DNA of 64,000 bases from Flavobacterium hankyongi (GCF_036840915.1 NZ_CP085725.1:2976001-3040000), one strand, 5' to 3'. Shown: positions 8,962 to 22,597, counted from the first letter of the stretch. The notes: generated by a model not told the origin, from the letters alone. Numbers and translations are program-made.

Positions 8962-10065
8962 TTACTGTATACTGTAAGTATATTTTCTAGGATTGCTTAA
9001 ATCTAAAATTACCGTGTAGGTTCCAGGAGTCGAAACTGTTAAGTTTGGACCTCCAAAATCCATTGAATCATCGCCATCGTTATCAGCTCCTAAATTTAAT
9101 GACCAACCATTATTTGCTCTGAATTTGAATTCACCAGCAGATAATGCAATTGTTATTTCCCATTTTTTTGTTGTCGGGTTATACGTCATGTCATGATCTG
9201 GAGCAGGATCAGGCCATCCATTAGGAGTTGCAGAACCAGTTATTGCCCAGATAGTAGGGGTTAATGAATAGCTTAGACCATTAGGGTTGTCTGATGTTGT
9301 TGGTTTTGTGTTAGCTTTAATATAATAATAACCAGGTGTAACGCCAATATTATCTCCAGGTGATGTAATTACCCCACTAAAAGTACCATCGTCACCAAAT
9401 ATTCCACCGTTCCAATCTGATTGATTAGTAAATTTAAAACCATCACTAGGTGAAACTTCGGTTGTCGCAAAATATACAAAACCTTCAAAATCTGTTTTAC
9501 CATATGCAGAAGCTGCTAAATTTGGAGCAGTTGAATGAGTCCAATCTGAACCGTATCCAGAATCAGTTTGATAACTTCCAGGTAACCATAGTTTTGGTAA
9601 ATCAGTTGTGAAAGGAGTTATGTTTATAGTTATATCGTTTGAAATAACTTCCATAACATTAGATGTCCCTAAAGAAGCTTTTACTCTAATGTCTAAGCTT
9701 CCAGCAGTGAAAGGAATAAGACCCGCTTCAAGAACTTTAGCATTAAATTGCTCGTTACTTAAAGATATTTGTCTCGCATTTGTAGTTTGTAGTGATATTG
9801 GGGCAGCAAATTCAGTTCCTGCCAATGCTATCTCAACATCATAATTTACTTCTGTACTTATAGAGTATTTGGCATGATTCCAAACAACTGTGATTGCTGG
9901 ATTAGTTGGGTTTGCTGGATCAAGCACATATGATGTGCCCTCTTCTGGTGATACTAGTACTGGTTTGTCACCAACTTCGACAATTGGGTTTTTGTCTTCT
10001 ACTTCGCAAGCGGTAAAACCAGCAAGTAAAGTCATTATTGATATTATTTTGAATATTTTTTTCAT
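8962..10065 (-). CDS. susE: SusE/SusF-like starch-binding outer-membrane lipoprotein
   Basis: A 367-residue lipoprotein with a lipobox ending in GFTAC (Cys20), followed by acidic residues (EVED) that resemble the surface-export signal of Bacteroidota lipoproteins. An N-terminal SusE-type Ig-like domain (PVLVSPEEGTSYVLD, then AITVVWNHAKYS) precedes two tandem beta-sandwich binding domains ending in FKFRANNGWSLNLG and TYTVILDLSNPRKYTY, the recurring SusE/SusF signature for binding starch through aromatic residues. It has no catalytic domain. It lies 17 bases after susD and is expected to help hold glucan at the surface. The susE symbol reflects position and family; SusF is an equally valid comparison. 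Confidence 0.85.
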   Translation of the reverse strand: MKKIFKIISIMTLLAGFTACEVEDKNPIVEVGDKPVLVSPEEGTSYVLDPANPTNPAITVVWNHAKYSISTEVNYDVEIALAGTEFAAPISLQTTNARQISLSNEQFNAKVLEAGLIPFTAGSLDIRVKASLGTSNVMEVISNDITINITPFTTDLPKLWLPGSYQTDSGYGSDWTHSTAPNLAASAYGKTDFEGFVYFATTEVSPSDGFKFTNQSDWNGGIFGDDGTFSGVITSPGDNIGVTPGYYYIKANTKPTTSDNPNGLSYSLTPTIWAITGSATPNGWPDPAPDHDMTYNPTTKKWEITIALSAGEFKFRANNGWSLNLGADNDGDDSMDFGGPNLTVSTPGTYTVILDLSNPRKYTYSIQ

Positions 10066-10082
10066 TGTTCTTTGTGTTAAAA

Positions 10083-11645
10083 TTAATAACCAGGATTTTG
10101 AGTTAAATTAGGATTTGCTTGTAATGCAGTTGTTGGAATAGGGAATAGGTTGTAATTAGCAGAAATAGCTTGTCCACCAGCAACACCACCTTTCCAAGGC
10201 CATATGTATGTGTTTCCTGCAAACTTTCCAAATCGAATCAAATCAGATCTTCTATGTCCTTCAAAATTTAATTCTCTACCTCTTTCGTCAATAATAAAGT
10301 CAAGATTTAATTCAGTAAGCGTTATTGGTGTTGCACCTGCTCTATCTCTTATGTCATTTACATAAGTTAGTGCTTGAGATGTTGTTGTTCCAGTTGCTCC
10401 TCTCACCGCACATTCTGCATACATTAAATAAGCATCTGCTAATCTAAATAAAGGGAAATCAGTTCCTGAAAAATCTGTTGATCCAGATCCTCCTGATAAA
10501 TTTGAATTTCTGAATTTTATAGCAGGATACCCATTTGTCCAAATTTTATAATCATTCATTTCATAAGTATGACCATTTTTCCAAAACAAGTGTGCTCTTG
10601 AATCAGGAGAAGCGTCTAAAGCAGTTGGTGTGCTGCCAAATAGCCCGTACCAGGCTTTTGTTGCTCTATGCCCTCCCCAACCTTGTAATGCACCATAATT
10701 ACTCAATGTCATAGTATCTGAACTTAAGCTCCCATTTACTATATAAGTTGTGTTTCCATAACTTTGGCTAGAAACTGCATCGGCAAGTAATGGGAAAATA
10801 ATTTCTGGAGAAGTATTGTTGTCACCTGAAAAGTTAGCTAAAAAGTTAGGAGCTAGAGTATATCCTCCTTCATCAATTACCTTCTTGATATAAATAGCTG
10901 CGTCATTATAACGTGCAGTACCAGTGTAAACTTCAGCATTAAGGTAAAGTTTAGCTAATAACATACGAACAACAGATTTGTTTGCTCTTCCGTAAGTGTT
11001 AGTTGTAGAAATCTTACCTTCTATGTCTATAAGTTCACTTTCAACAAAATTGAACAATTGAGTTCTGTTAGATTCAGGTACAGCAGTTGTTGAATTTAAG
11101 TCGTTTTCAGTTACAATTACACCTTTTCCAAAGCAGTCAATCATGTAATAATATGCTAAGGATCTCAAAAAACGTAATTCACTTATATATTGCTCTTCGT
11201 TTGGTACATCAACACCTTCTTTTAATACTTTAAGTATATTATTTGTTTGTGGAACTGTATAATATACTCTGTCATAAAGATATCTAAAGAATTTATTGTT
11301 AGGAGTCCAACCTTTAGTTGTTGTTAATTGATCAAGGCCATCATCTCCCCATCTGTTTTTTATTGCATCAGCAGTAAAATCTTGAAGGTTAATAATTCCC
11401 CTCAAAAAAGCCGTTTCTCCTGGGTCTGGTCCTGAAATATCTGCGCTACCTGGGCCGTTTGGTCCAGACAAAGCGAAGGTACCATACATTTTCGATAGCA
11501 ATCCTTCTATTGCTTGTGGATCATTAGCTAATAATTGGTCTAATGAAAGTTCTACTACTGGTTTAGTATCTAAATCATTTACACAAGAAGCGAACAATAG
11601 TCCAATTAAGCCAAATCCGATAAGTTTTAATCTTAAATTTTTCAT
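10083..11645 (-). CDS. susD: SusD/RagB-family nutrient-binding outer-membrane lipoprotein
   Basis: A 520-residue SusD family protein. The lipobox ends in LLFASC (Cys21) and is followed by VNDLDT. The middle shows the TPR-like helical scaffold (YISELRFLRSLAYYYMIDCFG, VVRMLLAKLYLNAEVYTG). The C terminus has the family signature FRLADAYLMYAECAVR, IRDRAGATPIT, DERGRELNFEGHRRSDLIRFGKF and a final NPNLTQNPGY. SusD forms a lid over SusC and delivers oligosaccharide to it. It starts 9 bases after susC stops. Neighbouring amylases and maltose phosphorylase make maltodextrin the likely ligand. Confidence 0.93.
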   Translation of the reverse strand: MKNLRLKLIGFGLIGLLFASCVNDLDTKPVVELSLDQLLANDPQAIEGLLSKMYGTFALSGPNGPGSADISGPDPGETAFLRGIINLQDFTADAIKNRWGDDGLDQLTTTKGWTPNNKFFRYLYDRVYYTVPQTNNILKVLKEGVDVPNEEQYISELRFLRSLAYYYMIDCFGKGVIVTENDLNSTTAVPESNRTQLFNFVESELIDIEGKISTTNTYGRANKSVVRMLLAKLYLNAEVYTGTARYNDAAIYIKKVIDEGGYTLAPNFLANFSGDNNTSPEIIFPLLADAVSSQSYGNTTYIVNGSLSSDTMTLSNYGALQGWGGHRATKAWYGLFGSTPTALDASPDSRAHLFWKNGHTYEMNDYKIWTNGYPAIKFRNSNLSGGSGSTDFSGTDFPLFRLADAYLMYAECAVRGATGTTTSQALTYVNDIRDRAGATPITLTELNLDFIIDERGRELNFEGHRRSDLIRFGKFAGNTYIWPWKGGVAGGQAISANYNLFPIPTTALQANPNLTQNPGY

Positions 11646-11654
11646 TTTTGATGT

Positions 11655-14600
11655 TTAAAAGTTAGCATTCACACCAAAGCTAAATACTTGTGGTCTTGGA
11701 TAGAAATTGTTGTCGATAGCATTAAAATTTTCAGGATCCTGACCTGAATATTTAGTTACTAAAAACAAATTGTTTGCAGCCACATAAAGGCGTAACGATC
11801 CGTTTTTGATAGCATTATTTACTCTGTATCCTAAAGTGATGTTTTCACATCTTAAGAAGCTAGCATCTTCAAGAAAATAATCTGAGAAATAACGTGGGTC
11901 ATTATTGTCTTGGAATAAAATTGGGCCACTTAATATATTTGTTAAGGCATTACTGTTTACAGGAACTACTTGGTTTGCATTACCACTTTGCATTGCTCTT
12001 GCATTATAAGTTAGTCCTCCTACTTGACCTCTAAAACTTGCTGATAGATCTATGTTTTTGTAAGTAAAAGTTGTTCCAAAACCAAAAGTCCAGTTAGGGC
12101 GCATTGCTTTGTAGATTCTGTCTTCAGCCGTTATTTGGTTATCATTGTTTCTGTCAACGAAAGTTCCTTCAATTGGTAAGCCATTACTGTCATACACTTG
12201 CTCAAAAACCCAAGCAGAAAATGGTTGATTTCCTAGTGGGTGATACGCTAAGCTGACACCAGTACCAATGGGTAAACCAGAATCTGGAGCTGAAACTGAG
12301 CTTCTTCCTTTTAAATCTGTTACTTCAGTGTGTGTAAATGCTAAATTGCCATTTACATCCCAGCTAAAATTGTCTGTTTTTATAGGTTTAATATTTAAAC
12401 TTGCTTCTGCTCCTTCTCCTTCTGTTGAACCAATATTAGAAACAAATTCATTTGATAAACCTTGACCCGGAAGAGTAGGTACTTTTACTAATAAGTCTGT
12501 TGTTTTACGTTTATATACATCTAAACTTCCAGATACGATATCACTGAATAATCCAAAATCTAAACCGGCATTATAAGTTGTTGTTTTCTCCCAAGTAATA
12601 TTTGGGTCAAATGGAAGTGCAGAGTAGGAATTAAATCCTGGTAAATATTGGCTACTACTTCCAGCAGGATTAAATAATGGAGTAGAAGGGAAATAACCTA
12701 CTGCCCCAGTAATATCTTGCTGCCCAGTTTTTCCCCAACCTAAACGTAATTTTAAGTTGTTGACAATTTTATTTTCTTTCAAGAATGATTCCTCAGAAAC
12801 TTTCCAGGCAAATGCTGCAGCTGGGAAGTGTCCCCATCGTTTTTCTTTTTTAAATAATGAGGAACCATCTGCTCTATAGGAAAATGTAAACAAATATTTA
12901 TTTGCCAAATCTACATTAGCTCTTCCAAAGAATGACTCTAAAACTAAAGGTTGATAATATCTGTTTGTAGGGTTTTGAGGATTAAAAACTACCTCTCTTA
13001 ATCCTGTTGTGTTATTGTATTGGTATAGTACTTTGTTTCCATCATTTTTAAAACTTTGATAGGAATAACCACCTTGTACATCAAATTTTTTCAAGAATCC
13101 ATTTAATTCTTTTGTGTAAACTAAATATGAATCTAAAGTTTTATTAGTTATATGCTGATTTTCTCTATAATTCTCACCAGGGTTATATACTAAAGTACCA
13201 CTAGGTAAAATTCTTAAAGATTGAATCGCATTTTCTGAATAAACTTCTCTGATTTTCGATCTTGAAGCTTCTAATCCTAAATTTACTACTGCTCTAATTT
13301 CTGGAAAGAAATGTAATTTGTAATCAAACTCGATATTACCTAATAATTTTTTGATTTGTTCAGGTCTTTCTCTTTGATATAGTATTGATAATGGGTTGTC
13401 TGAACCTTGTTTGCCTAGGTTTCCGTTGTTTACACCTACATTGAAATAGTCTAGTGGTTTTGTAGGATCCATATTTATTGCACCGCCAAAAACTCCACCT
13501 TCATCAATGGCATTTTTTTCAGACCAAGATCCTTTAGCATTAATATCAATTTTAAGATGATTGTCAAAAAGAGTTGGAGTTAATTTTAATGAAGTAGTAA
13601 CTCTCTCAAATTCATTTGTTTTAACTAATCCTTCAGCGTTTGTATAACCTACAGAAGCTCTAAAAGGTATCTTTTTTAATAAATTAGCTCTAGCACTAAA
13701 ATTATTATCGGAAGTTACCGAGTTTTGATAAATGGCATCTTGCCAGTTAGTGTCTGATAAAATTCTACCTTCTATTTGAGGAGTTAGAGGGTTGTCTTCA
13801 TTTGGATCGTTAACTGGAGAAGTTGAAGGGTCATCTACTCCTAAATTATGTGTTTGGTTAGGAAAATGTGTTCTTACAAATTCTGTAAATTCAGGTCCTC
13901 CCATCATTTTAATTCTGTCTCTTGCATTTCCTATGGCTATACTGCTGGAAAAATTAAATTCTGGTTTTCCAGTAGTTCCTTTTTTAGTCGTTATGATAAT
14001 TACACCATTCGATGCTCTTGATCCATATATAGCAGTAGCAGATGCGTCTTTTAAGATACTGAAGGTGTCAATGTCATTAGGGTTAATTAATGATAATGGG
14101 TTTCCATTTCCTGCCGCGTTTACTAAATCAATTGGCACGCCATCTATTACAATCAATGGATTATTTTGTGCACTCAATGAACTGCCTCCTCTAATACGAA
14201 TGTTAGGTGCAGAATCAGGTGCTCCACCAGCAGTTGTAATTCTTACGCCTGGTGCTTTACCTGTTAATAATTGATCAACAGAAACTACAGGTCCTTTGTT
14301 AAAATCTTTTGTAGTAATTAAATCGACTGATCCAGTAGCATCTTTTTTCTTAACTGATCCATAACCAATTACAACTACTTCATCAAGTTTTGAAGATTCT
14401 TCTTGTAAACCAATAGTTATATTGTTTTGTCCCGTAAATGTTATTGTTTGTTCAGTAAATCCTAAAAAGGAAAAGGTGATTATATCTCCTTGCTTTAAAT
14501 TTGTTAATATAAAGCCTCCGTCAAAGCCAGTGGAAACTCCATTAGTTGTTCCTTTTACAAGTACGTTTACTCCAGGTAATGGTTCTCCTAATTTTTTGTC

Positions 14601-14690
14601 AGTAACAATTCCTGACAACTTACTCTGAGCGAGCAAAGTAGCTGGTAGCATGAGTAGTAAAAGTAAAAACTTGTTATACAATGTTTTCAT
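11655..14690 (-). CDS. susC: SusC-like TonB-dependent outer-membrane transporter
   Basis: This 1011-residue receptor imports maltooligosaccharides across the outer membrane using TonB energy. It has a signal peptide (MKTLYNKFLLLLLMLPATLLAQ), a carboxypeptidase-D-like N-terminal extension (SKLSGIVTDKKLGEPLPGVNV), a DEVVVIGYG box at residues 103-111, a plug domain (VDQLLTGKAPGVRI, IRIRGGSSLSAQNNPLIVIDGVP, SATAIYGSRASNGVIIITTK) and a 22-strand-type barrel ending in FSFGVNANF. It is the first gene of the leftward operon. Its upstream region, shared with the divergent lacI-type gene, contains a perfect LacI-type palindrome ~110 bases before the start. Confidence 0.95.
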   Translation of the reverse strand: MKTLYNKFLLLLLMLPATLLAQSKLSGIVTDKKLGEPLPGVNVLVKGTTNGVSTGFDGGFILTNLKQGDIITFSFLGFTEQTITFTGQNNITIGLQEESSKLDEVVVIGYGSVKKKDATGSVDLITTKDFNKGPVVSVDQLLTGKAPGVRITTAGGAPDSAPNIRIRGGSSLSAQNNPLIVIDGVPIDLVNAAGNGNPLSLINPNDIDTFSILKDASATAIYGSRASNGVIIITTKKGTTGKPEFNFSSSIAIGNARDRIKMMGGPEFTEFVRTHFPNQTHNLGVDDPSTSPVNDPNEDNPLTPQIEGRILSDTNWQDAIYQNSVTSDNNFSARANLLKKIPFRASVGYTNAEGLVKTNEFERVTTSLKLTPTLFDNHLKIDINAKGSWSEKNAIDEGGVFGGAINMDPTKPLDYFNVGVNNGNLGKQGSDNPLSILYQRERPEQIKKLLGNIEFDYKLHFFPEIRAVVNLGLEASRSKIREVYSENAIQSLRILPSGTLVYNPGENYRENQHITNKTLDSYLVYTKELNGFLKKFDVQGGYSYQSFKNDGNKVLYQYNNTTGLREVVFNPQNPTNRYYQPLVLESFFGRANVDLANKYLFTFSYRADGSSLFKKEKRWGHFPAAAFAWKVSEESFLKENKIVNNLKLRLGWGKTGQQDITGAVGYFPSTPLFNPAGSSSQYLPGFNSYSALPFDPNITWEKTTTYNAGLDFGLFSDIVSGSLDVYKRKTTDLLVKVPTLPGQGLSNEFVSNIGSTEGEGAEASLNIKPIKTDNFSWDVNGNLAFTHTEVTDLKGRSSVSAPDSGLPIGTGVSLAYHPLGNQPFSAWVFEQVYDSNGLPIEGTFVDRNNDNQITAEDRIYKAMRPNWTFGFGTTFTYKNIDLSASFRGQVGGLTYNARAMQSGNANQVVPVNSNALTNILSGPILFQDNNDPRYFSDYFLEDASFLRCENITLGYRVNNAIKNGSLRLYVAANNLFLVTKYSGQDPENFNAIDNNFYPRPQVFSFGVNANF

Positions 14691-14729
14691 ACAATTTGTT
14701 TAGGTTAAAAATTGATTTTAAAACACATG

Positions 14730-14743
14730 TTTTTTACTTCGAA
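14730..14743. promoter_or_regulatory. 14-base element shared by both sus control regions (copy 1)
   Basis: TTTTTTACTTCGAA lies 40-53 bases upstream of the susC start. The same 14 bases recur at 16051-16064 ahead of the permease operon, and the preceding bases also agree (AAACACATG here, AAACGCATAC there). Its core TTCGAA is palindromic, so one protein could read it on either strand. It is a candidate operator or activator site; the function is inferred. Confidence 0.5.
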
Positions 14744-14800
14744 TGTTAAATTTAGGTAAAATATTAGATAAATTTCACGAGTACTTGTTAATTGTGTCTG

Positions 14801-14814
14801 CGAAAACGTTTTCG
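14801..14814. promoter_or_regulatory. LacI-family operator (perfect palindrome CGAAAACGTTTTCG)
   Basis: This is a perfect 14-bp inverted repeat with a central AACGTT, the classic architecture of LacI/GalR-family operators (central CG flanked by AA/TT). It sits between the divergent susC and lacI-type genes, 105 bases before the regulator ATG and 111 bases from the susC ATG. The regulator encoded next to it is the obvious ligand, predicting control of both susC and itself. Confidence 0.75.
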
Positions 14815-14918
14815 TGTTAAAAACTTTTAATAAAAGACATTTTTTTGTAGGTAAAATTGTCATTCCAAAAAATAAAAATTACTTTTATTTTCGAATCACT
14901 ATTTTTCAAAAACCATTA

Positions 14919-15935
14919 ATGAAAAAGAAAATTACTTTAAAACACATTGCAAAAGAGTTAGATGTCTCAATATCAACTGTTTCTAAATCATTAAAGAATA
15001 GTTCTGAGATAAGTGAAGACACTCGTGAAAAAGTACAGGCCTTTGCAAAACTTTATAATTTTAAACCAAATAACATTGCTTTGAGTTTGAAGAACAGAAA
15101 AACAAAAACTATAGCTGTAATAATTCCTGAAATTGTACACCACTTTTTTGCAACTGTTATTAGTGGTATTGAGAGTGTTGCTAATGAAAATGGATACAAT
15201 GTTATCGTATGTCTTTCTAACGAATCTTTTGATAAAGAAGTAATTAATATGGAGATGTTAGCAGGAGGAAGTATAGATGGTTTTATTATGTCATTATCAA
15301 AAGGAACACAATCAAAAGGAGATTTTCATCATATTCAGGAAGTTATCAATCAAGGAATGCCTGTTGTTATGTTTGATAGAATAACGAATGATATTTTTTG
15401 TGATAAAGTAATTATTGACGACAAAACTGCTGCTCAAGATGCAGTTAACTATCTTATATTTAAAGGTGAAAAGAAAATAGGTTTAATAACGACGGTTGAT
15501 TATGTAAGCGTAGGAAAATATAGGACTGATGGTTATATCCAAGCGTTAAAACAAAACAATCTTATTGTAAAAGATGAACTTATTTTAAAAATAGAAGATA
15601 TTGATAATTGTGCAGTTGAAATTGAAAACTACATCAGAGAAAATGATATTGATGGAGTTTTTGCAGTAAACGAACTCTTTGCGGTTACAGCTATAAAAGC
15701 AGCAAGAAAGCTGGGTAAAAGTGTACCTGAAGATTTATCAGTCATTGGTTTTACAGATGGCATTATTTCAAATTATTCTACACCATCAATAACGACAGTT
15801 AGTCAAGATGGAATTATTATGGGACAAAAAGCTGCCAAACTATTAATAGATAGACTAGAAAACGATGAAGATGATGAGTTCTATACCACAGAAATTGTGG
15901 AGACACATTTAGTCGAAAGAGAATCAACAAAATAA
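14919..15935 (+). CDS. LacI-family transcriptional regulator of the maltodextrin locus
   Basis: A 338-residue regulator. The N-terminal helix-turn-helix (ITLKHIAKELDVSISTVSKSL) and hinge (YNFKPNNIALSLKNRKTKTI) are canonical LacI/GalR, and the rest is a periplasmic-binding-protein-like sugar sensor ending in the SIIQ-like STPSITTVSQDG segment. I start it at the ATG at 14919. A GTG at 14814 is in frame, but it is the last base of the operator palindrome and would add 35 residues unlike the family. The gene diverges from susC and precedes the permease operon. Maltose or a maltodextrin is the likely effector. Note that a LacI type regulator is used here and no SusR is present in the window. Confidence 0.92.
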   Translation: MKKKITLKHIAKELDVSISTVSKSLKNSSEISEDTREKVQAFAKLYNFKPNNIALSLKNRKTKTIAVIIPEIVHHFFATVISGIESVANENGYNVIVCLSNESFDKEVINMEMLAGGSIDGFIMSLSKGTQSKGDFHHIQEVINQGMPVVMFDRITNDIFCDKVIIDDKTAAQDAVNYLIFKGEKKIGLITTVDYVSVGKYRTDGYIQALKQNNLIVKDELILKIEDIDNCAVEIENYIRENDIDGVFAVNELFAVTAIKAARKLGKSVPEDLSVIGFTDGIISNYSTPSITTVSQDGIIMGQKAAKLLIDRLENDEDDEFYTTEIVETHLVERESTK

Positions 15936-16020
15936 AAAGTTATTAAGACTCTAACGTTGTAGTGCCTTATTTTTAGGGGTTTTCCATCTCAAGGGTGTAC
16001 AATCAATTTAAATCTTTAGT

Positions 16021-16036
16021 ATATTTACGTAAATAT
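16021..16036. promoter_or_regulatory. Second palindrome (ATATTTACGTAAATAT), candidate operator
   Basis: A perfect 16-bp inverted repeat lies 91 bases before the permease start. Its central TTTACGTAAA also fits the LacI-type layout, but the sequence differs from the one at 14801, so the same protein need not bind both. It is AT-rich, which makes chance occurrence more likely than for the first. Confidence 0.5.
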
Positions 16037-16050
16037 TATCAAACGCATAC

Positions 16051-16064
16051 TTTTTTACTTCGAA
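16051..16064. promoter_or_regulatory. 14-base element shared by both sus control regions (copy 2)
   Basis: TTTTTTACTTCGAA is identical to 14730-14743 and here lies 63-76 bases before the permease ATG. The gene it precedes runs rightward while the copy near susC precedes a leftward gene, so the element is inverted relative to transcription. Confidence 0.5.
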
Positions 16065-16126
16065 ACTAAAAATATGTATTGATAAGCACATATCGCTTGT
16101 CGTAGTATAAACTTTAAATTACGATA

Positions 16127-17485
16127 ATGGAAAAGCGTAAATTAGGTTTCTGGGAAATTTGGAACATGAGTTTCGGTTTCTTGGGGATACAATTTGGTTT
16201 TGCTCTACAGGGAGGATTCATGTCACGAATCTTTCAGACTTTAGGGGCAGAACCGCACGACATACCTGGACTGTGGATTGCAGCACCTTTAACTGGTTTG
16301 ATAGTTCAACCTATCATTGGGTATTTAAGTGATAATACATGGTCGCCACGCTTTGGTCGCCGTAAGCCTTATTTTTTAATTGGAGCTATTTTAAGCTCAT
16401 TCGCTTTGTTTTTTGTTCCCTATTCTTCTGCATTATGGATTGCAGCAGGTTTCTTATGGATTCTTGATGCTTCAATAAATGTAAGTATGGAGCCATTTAG
16501 GGCTTTGGTCGCTGATAAATTACCAGATTCTCAACGCTCTTACGGATTTGTATTGCAAACATTAATTATTGGTATTGGAACTTGGATTGCTTCTAATTTA
16601 CCATGGTTAGTGAATAAAATGGGTTTCGAAGACACTTCGGCACCAGGAGTTATTCCTGAGTATGTAAAAATCGCTTTTGGGATAGGTGCTTTGGTTTTTC
16701 TAATCAGTATTCTTTATACTGTCTTAACTACTAAAGAGTATCCACCAAAAGACATTGAAACTTTTAAAGCAGAAAAGAAAGAAAAAAACTTCTTTGGAGA
16801 CCTCTTTTCTTCATTAAGGGATATGCCATCCACTATGAAAAAACTTGGAGTAATTCAGTTTTTTAGTTGGTTTGCTTTTTTTACCATGTGGAGTATGGCT
16901 ACACCAGCTTTAACGGAACATGTTTTCAATTCACCAGCGCCCAATAAAGAAGCTTTCGATTTTGCAATTGCAGGTCAGCAAGAAGCTTTTGACGCTGCTA
17001 ATAAACTGTTCCAAACCGCTTCTGATAAAGTAGGTTCTGCAATGGGATTATACGGATTATCATCAATGGCTTTCGCTTTACTATTAACTTTTTATGCGGC
17101 TAAAAGAAGCGTGAATAGAAAATACATTCACATGTTTTCTTTAGTTGCAGGAGGTTTAGGATTTGTACTAATGGGATTCATCAAGGAGCAATCTATGCTT
17201 AATGTTTGTTTTCTATTGATTGGTTTGTCATGGGGAAGTATTCTATCAATGCCTTATGCCATGCTGTCAAGCTCTGTTGATGAAAACAAAATGGGTATGA
17301 TGATGGGATTGTTTAATATGTTTATTGTGATTCCTCAAATCATCGCTGCGCTTGGTGGTGTAAATGAACTTTCTAAATTATTTGGAACCACAGCAATCGC
17401 TCCGATGTTATTGGCAGGAACCTCACTTATTTTAGGAGGTTTGAGTAATTTTTTAATCACAGAAGAAAAAGCAATTAAGGGATAA
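16127..17485 (+). CDS. MFS/GPH-type maltose or maltodextrin permease, inner membrane
   Basis: A 452-residue polytopic membrane protein. The N terminus (FWEIWNMSFGFLGIQFGFALQ), the DNTWSPRFGRRKPYFLIGA loop after helix 2 and the PFRALVADKLP segment resemble the SLC45/GPH branch of sugar:proton symporters found with maltose phosphorylase genes. It would bring maltose, made in the periplasm, into the cytoplasm. It overlaps the next gene by one base (TAATG), so the two are translationally coupled. Substrate is inferred from context: the following genes encode beta-phosphoglucomutase and maltose phosphorylase, which act only on internal maltose. A promoter is likely in the 191-base gap upstream that holds the candidate operators. 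Confidence 0.88.
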   Translation: MEKRKLGFWEIWNMSFGFLGIQFGFALQGGFMSRIFQTLGAEPHDIPGLWIAAPLTGLIVQPIIGYLSDNTWSPRFGRRKPYFLIGAILSSFALFFVPYSSALWIAAGFLWILDASINVSMEPFRALVADKLPDSQRSYGFVLQTLIIGIGTWIASNLPWLVNKMGFEDTSAPGVIPEYVKIAFGIGALVFLISILYTVLTTKEYPPKDIETFKAEKKEKNFFGDLFSSLRDMPSTMKKLGVIQFFSWFAFFTMWSMATPALTEHVFNSPAPNKEAFDFAIAGQQEAFDAANKLFQTASDKVGSAMGLYGLSSMAFALLLTFYAAKRSVNRKYIHMFSLVAGGLGFVLMGFIKEQSMLNVCFLLIGLSWGSILSMPYAMLSSSVDENKMGMMMGLFNMFIVIPQIIAALGGVNELSKLFGTTAIAPMLLAGTSLILGGLSNFLITEEKAIKG

Positions 17486-18141
17486 TGAGTAAAAAAGCTT
17501 TCATATTCGATTTAGATGGTGTTATTGTCGATACGGCAAAATACCATTTTATGGCTTGGCAAAAATTGGCCGACAGCCTTGATATTTTATTTACGCCAGA
17601 ACATAATGAAGAATTAAAAGGAGTAAGCAGAGTACGTTCTCTTGAAATAATATTAGGACTTGGGAATGTTACTGCTACAGAAGAAGAGAAGCAAAAGTGG
17701 CTAACTCAAAAAAACGAAGATTATCTATCATACATAGAAAAGATGGATGATTCCGAAATTTTGCCAGATGTTAGAGAAACTTTAGAATTTATTAAAGAAA
17801 AAGGTCAGGGAATTGCTTTAGGATCGGCAAGTAAAAATGCTAGACCTATACTTGAAAAAGTGGGGTTGCTCCATTTTTTTGATGTTATAGTAGATGGAAA
17901 TGATGTAACTAACGCCAAACCAGATCCCGAAGTTTTCGTAAGAGCTTCAAAACTGTTAGGAGTTAGTAACGAAGATGCAATTGTCTTCGAAGATTCAGTA
18001 GCGGGTATTCAGGCAGCCAATATTGCCGGAATGCTAAGCATTGGAATTGGTGAAAAAAGTGTATTAAAAGAAGCGAAATATTGTTTTCCGAATTTTTTGC
18101 ACATGGACACTAGTTTCATCGAAACACTGATTAAAAATTAA
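17485..18141 (+). CDS. pgmB: beta-phosphoglucomutase (HAD superfamily)
   Basis: A 218-residue enzyme converting beta-glucose 1-phosphate to glucose 6-phosphate. The HAD motif FDLDGVIVDT has nucleophile D9 and acid/base D11. GSASKNARPILEKVGL carries the motif II serine, and the NAKPDPEVF and VFEDSVAGIQAA motifs supply the catalytic lysine and the magnesium aspartate. The cap domain KGVSRVRSLEIIL is typical of beta-PGM. It sits between the permease and the GH65 phosphorylase, whose product is exactly its substrate. Confidence 0.94.
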   Translation: MSKKAFIFDLDGVIVDTAKYHFMAWQKLADSLDILFTPEHNEELKGVSRVRSLEIILGLGNVTATEEEKQKWLTQKNEDYLSYIEKMDDSEILPDVRETLEFIKEKGQGIALGSASKNARPILEKVGLLHFFDVIVDGNDVTNAKPDPEVFVRASKLLGVSNEDAIVFEDSVAGIQAANIAGMLSIGIGEKSVLKEAKYCFPNFLHMDTSFIETLIKN

Positions 18142-18159
18142 GATTTAAGATTTAAAAAA

Positions 18160-22570
<4,411 letters not shown>

Positions 22571-22581
22571 TTTTTAGAATT

Positions 22582-22597
22582 GTCCCCTTGAGGGGAC
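22582..22597. repeat. Short palindromic hairpin between susB and the next GH13 gene
   Basis: GTCCCC, loop TTGA, GGGGAC, followed by TTTAGGGGTGT, fills most of the 41-base gap. There is no T run long enough for a terminator. The tail AGGGG can pair with the same CCCC arm, so two structures compete. GC-rich compared with its surroundings, it looks like a small REP-like intergenic element. Confidence 0.5.

Noticed and set aside
13792..14274. Rightward 160-codon frame inside susC
   Set aside because: It lies antisense to the strongly conserved SusC plug domain and has no promoter or recognisable motif.
14814..14918. Upstream GTG start for the LacI-type regulator
   Set aside because: The GTG begins on the last base of the operator palindrome, and the added residues do not resemble any LacI N terminus; the ATG at 14919 gives the canonical start.
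15961..16000. TTAGGGGT and AAGGGTGTA phrases resembling the hairpin at 22582
   Set aside because: The order and spacing differ and no stem forms, so a relation to the REP-like hairpin cannot be supported.
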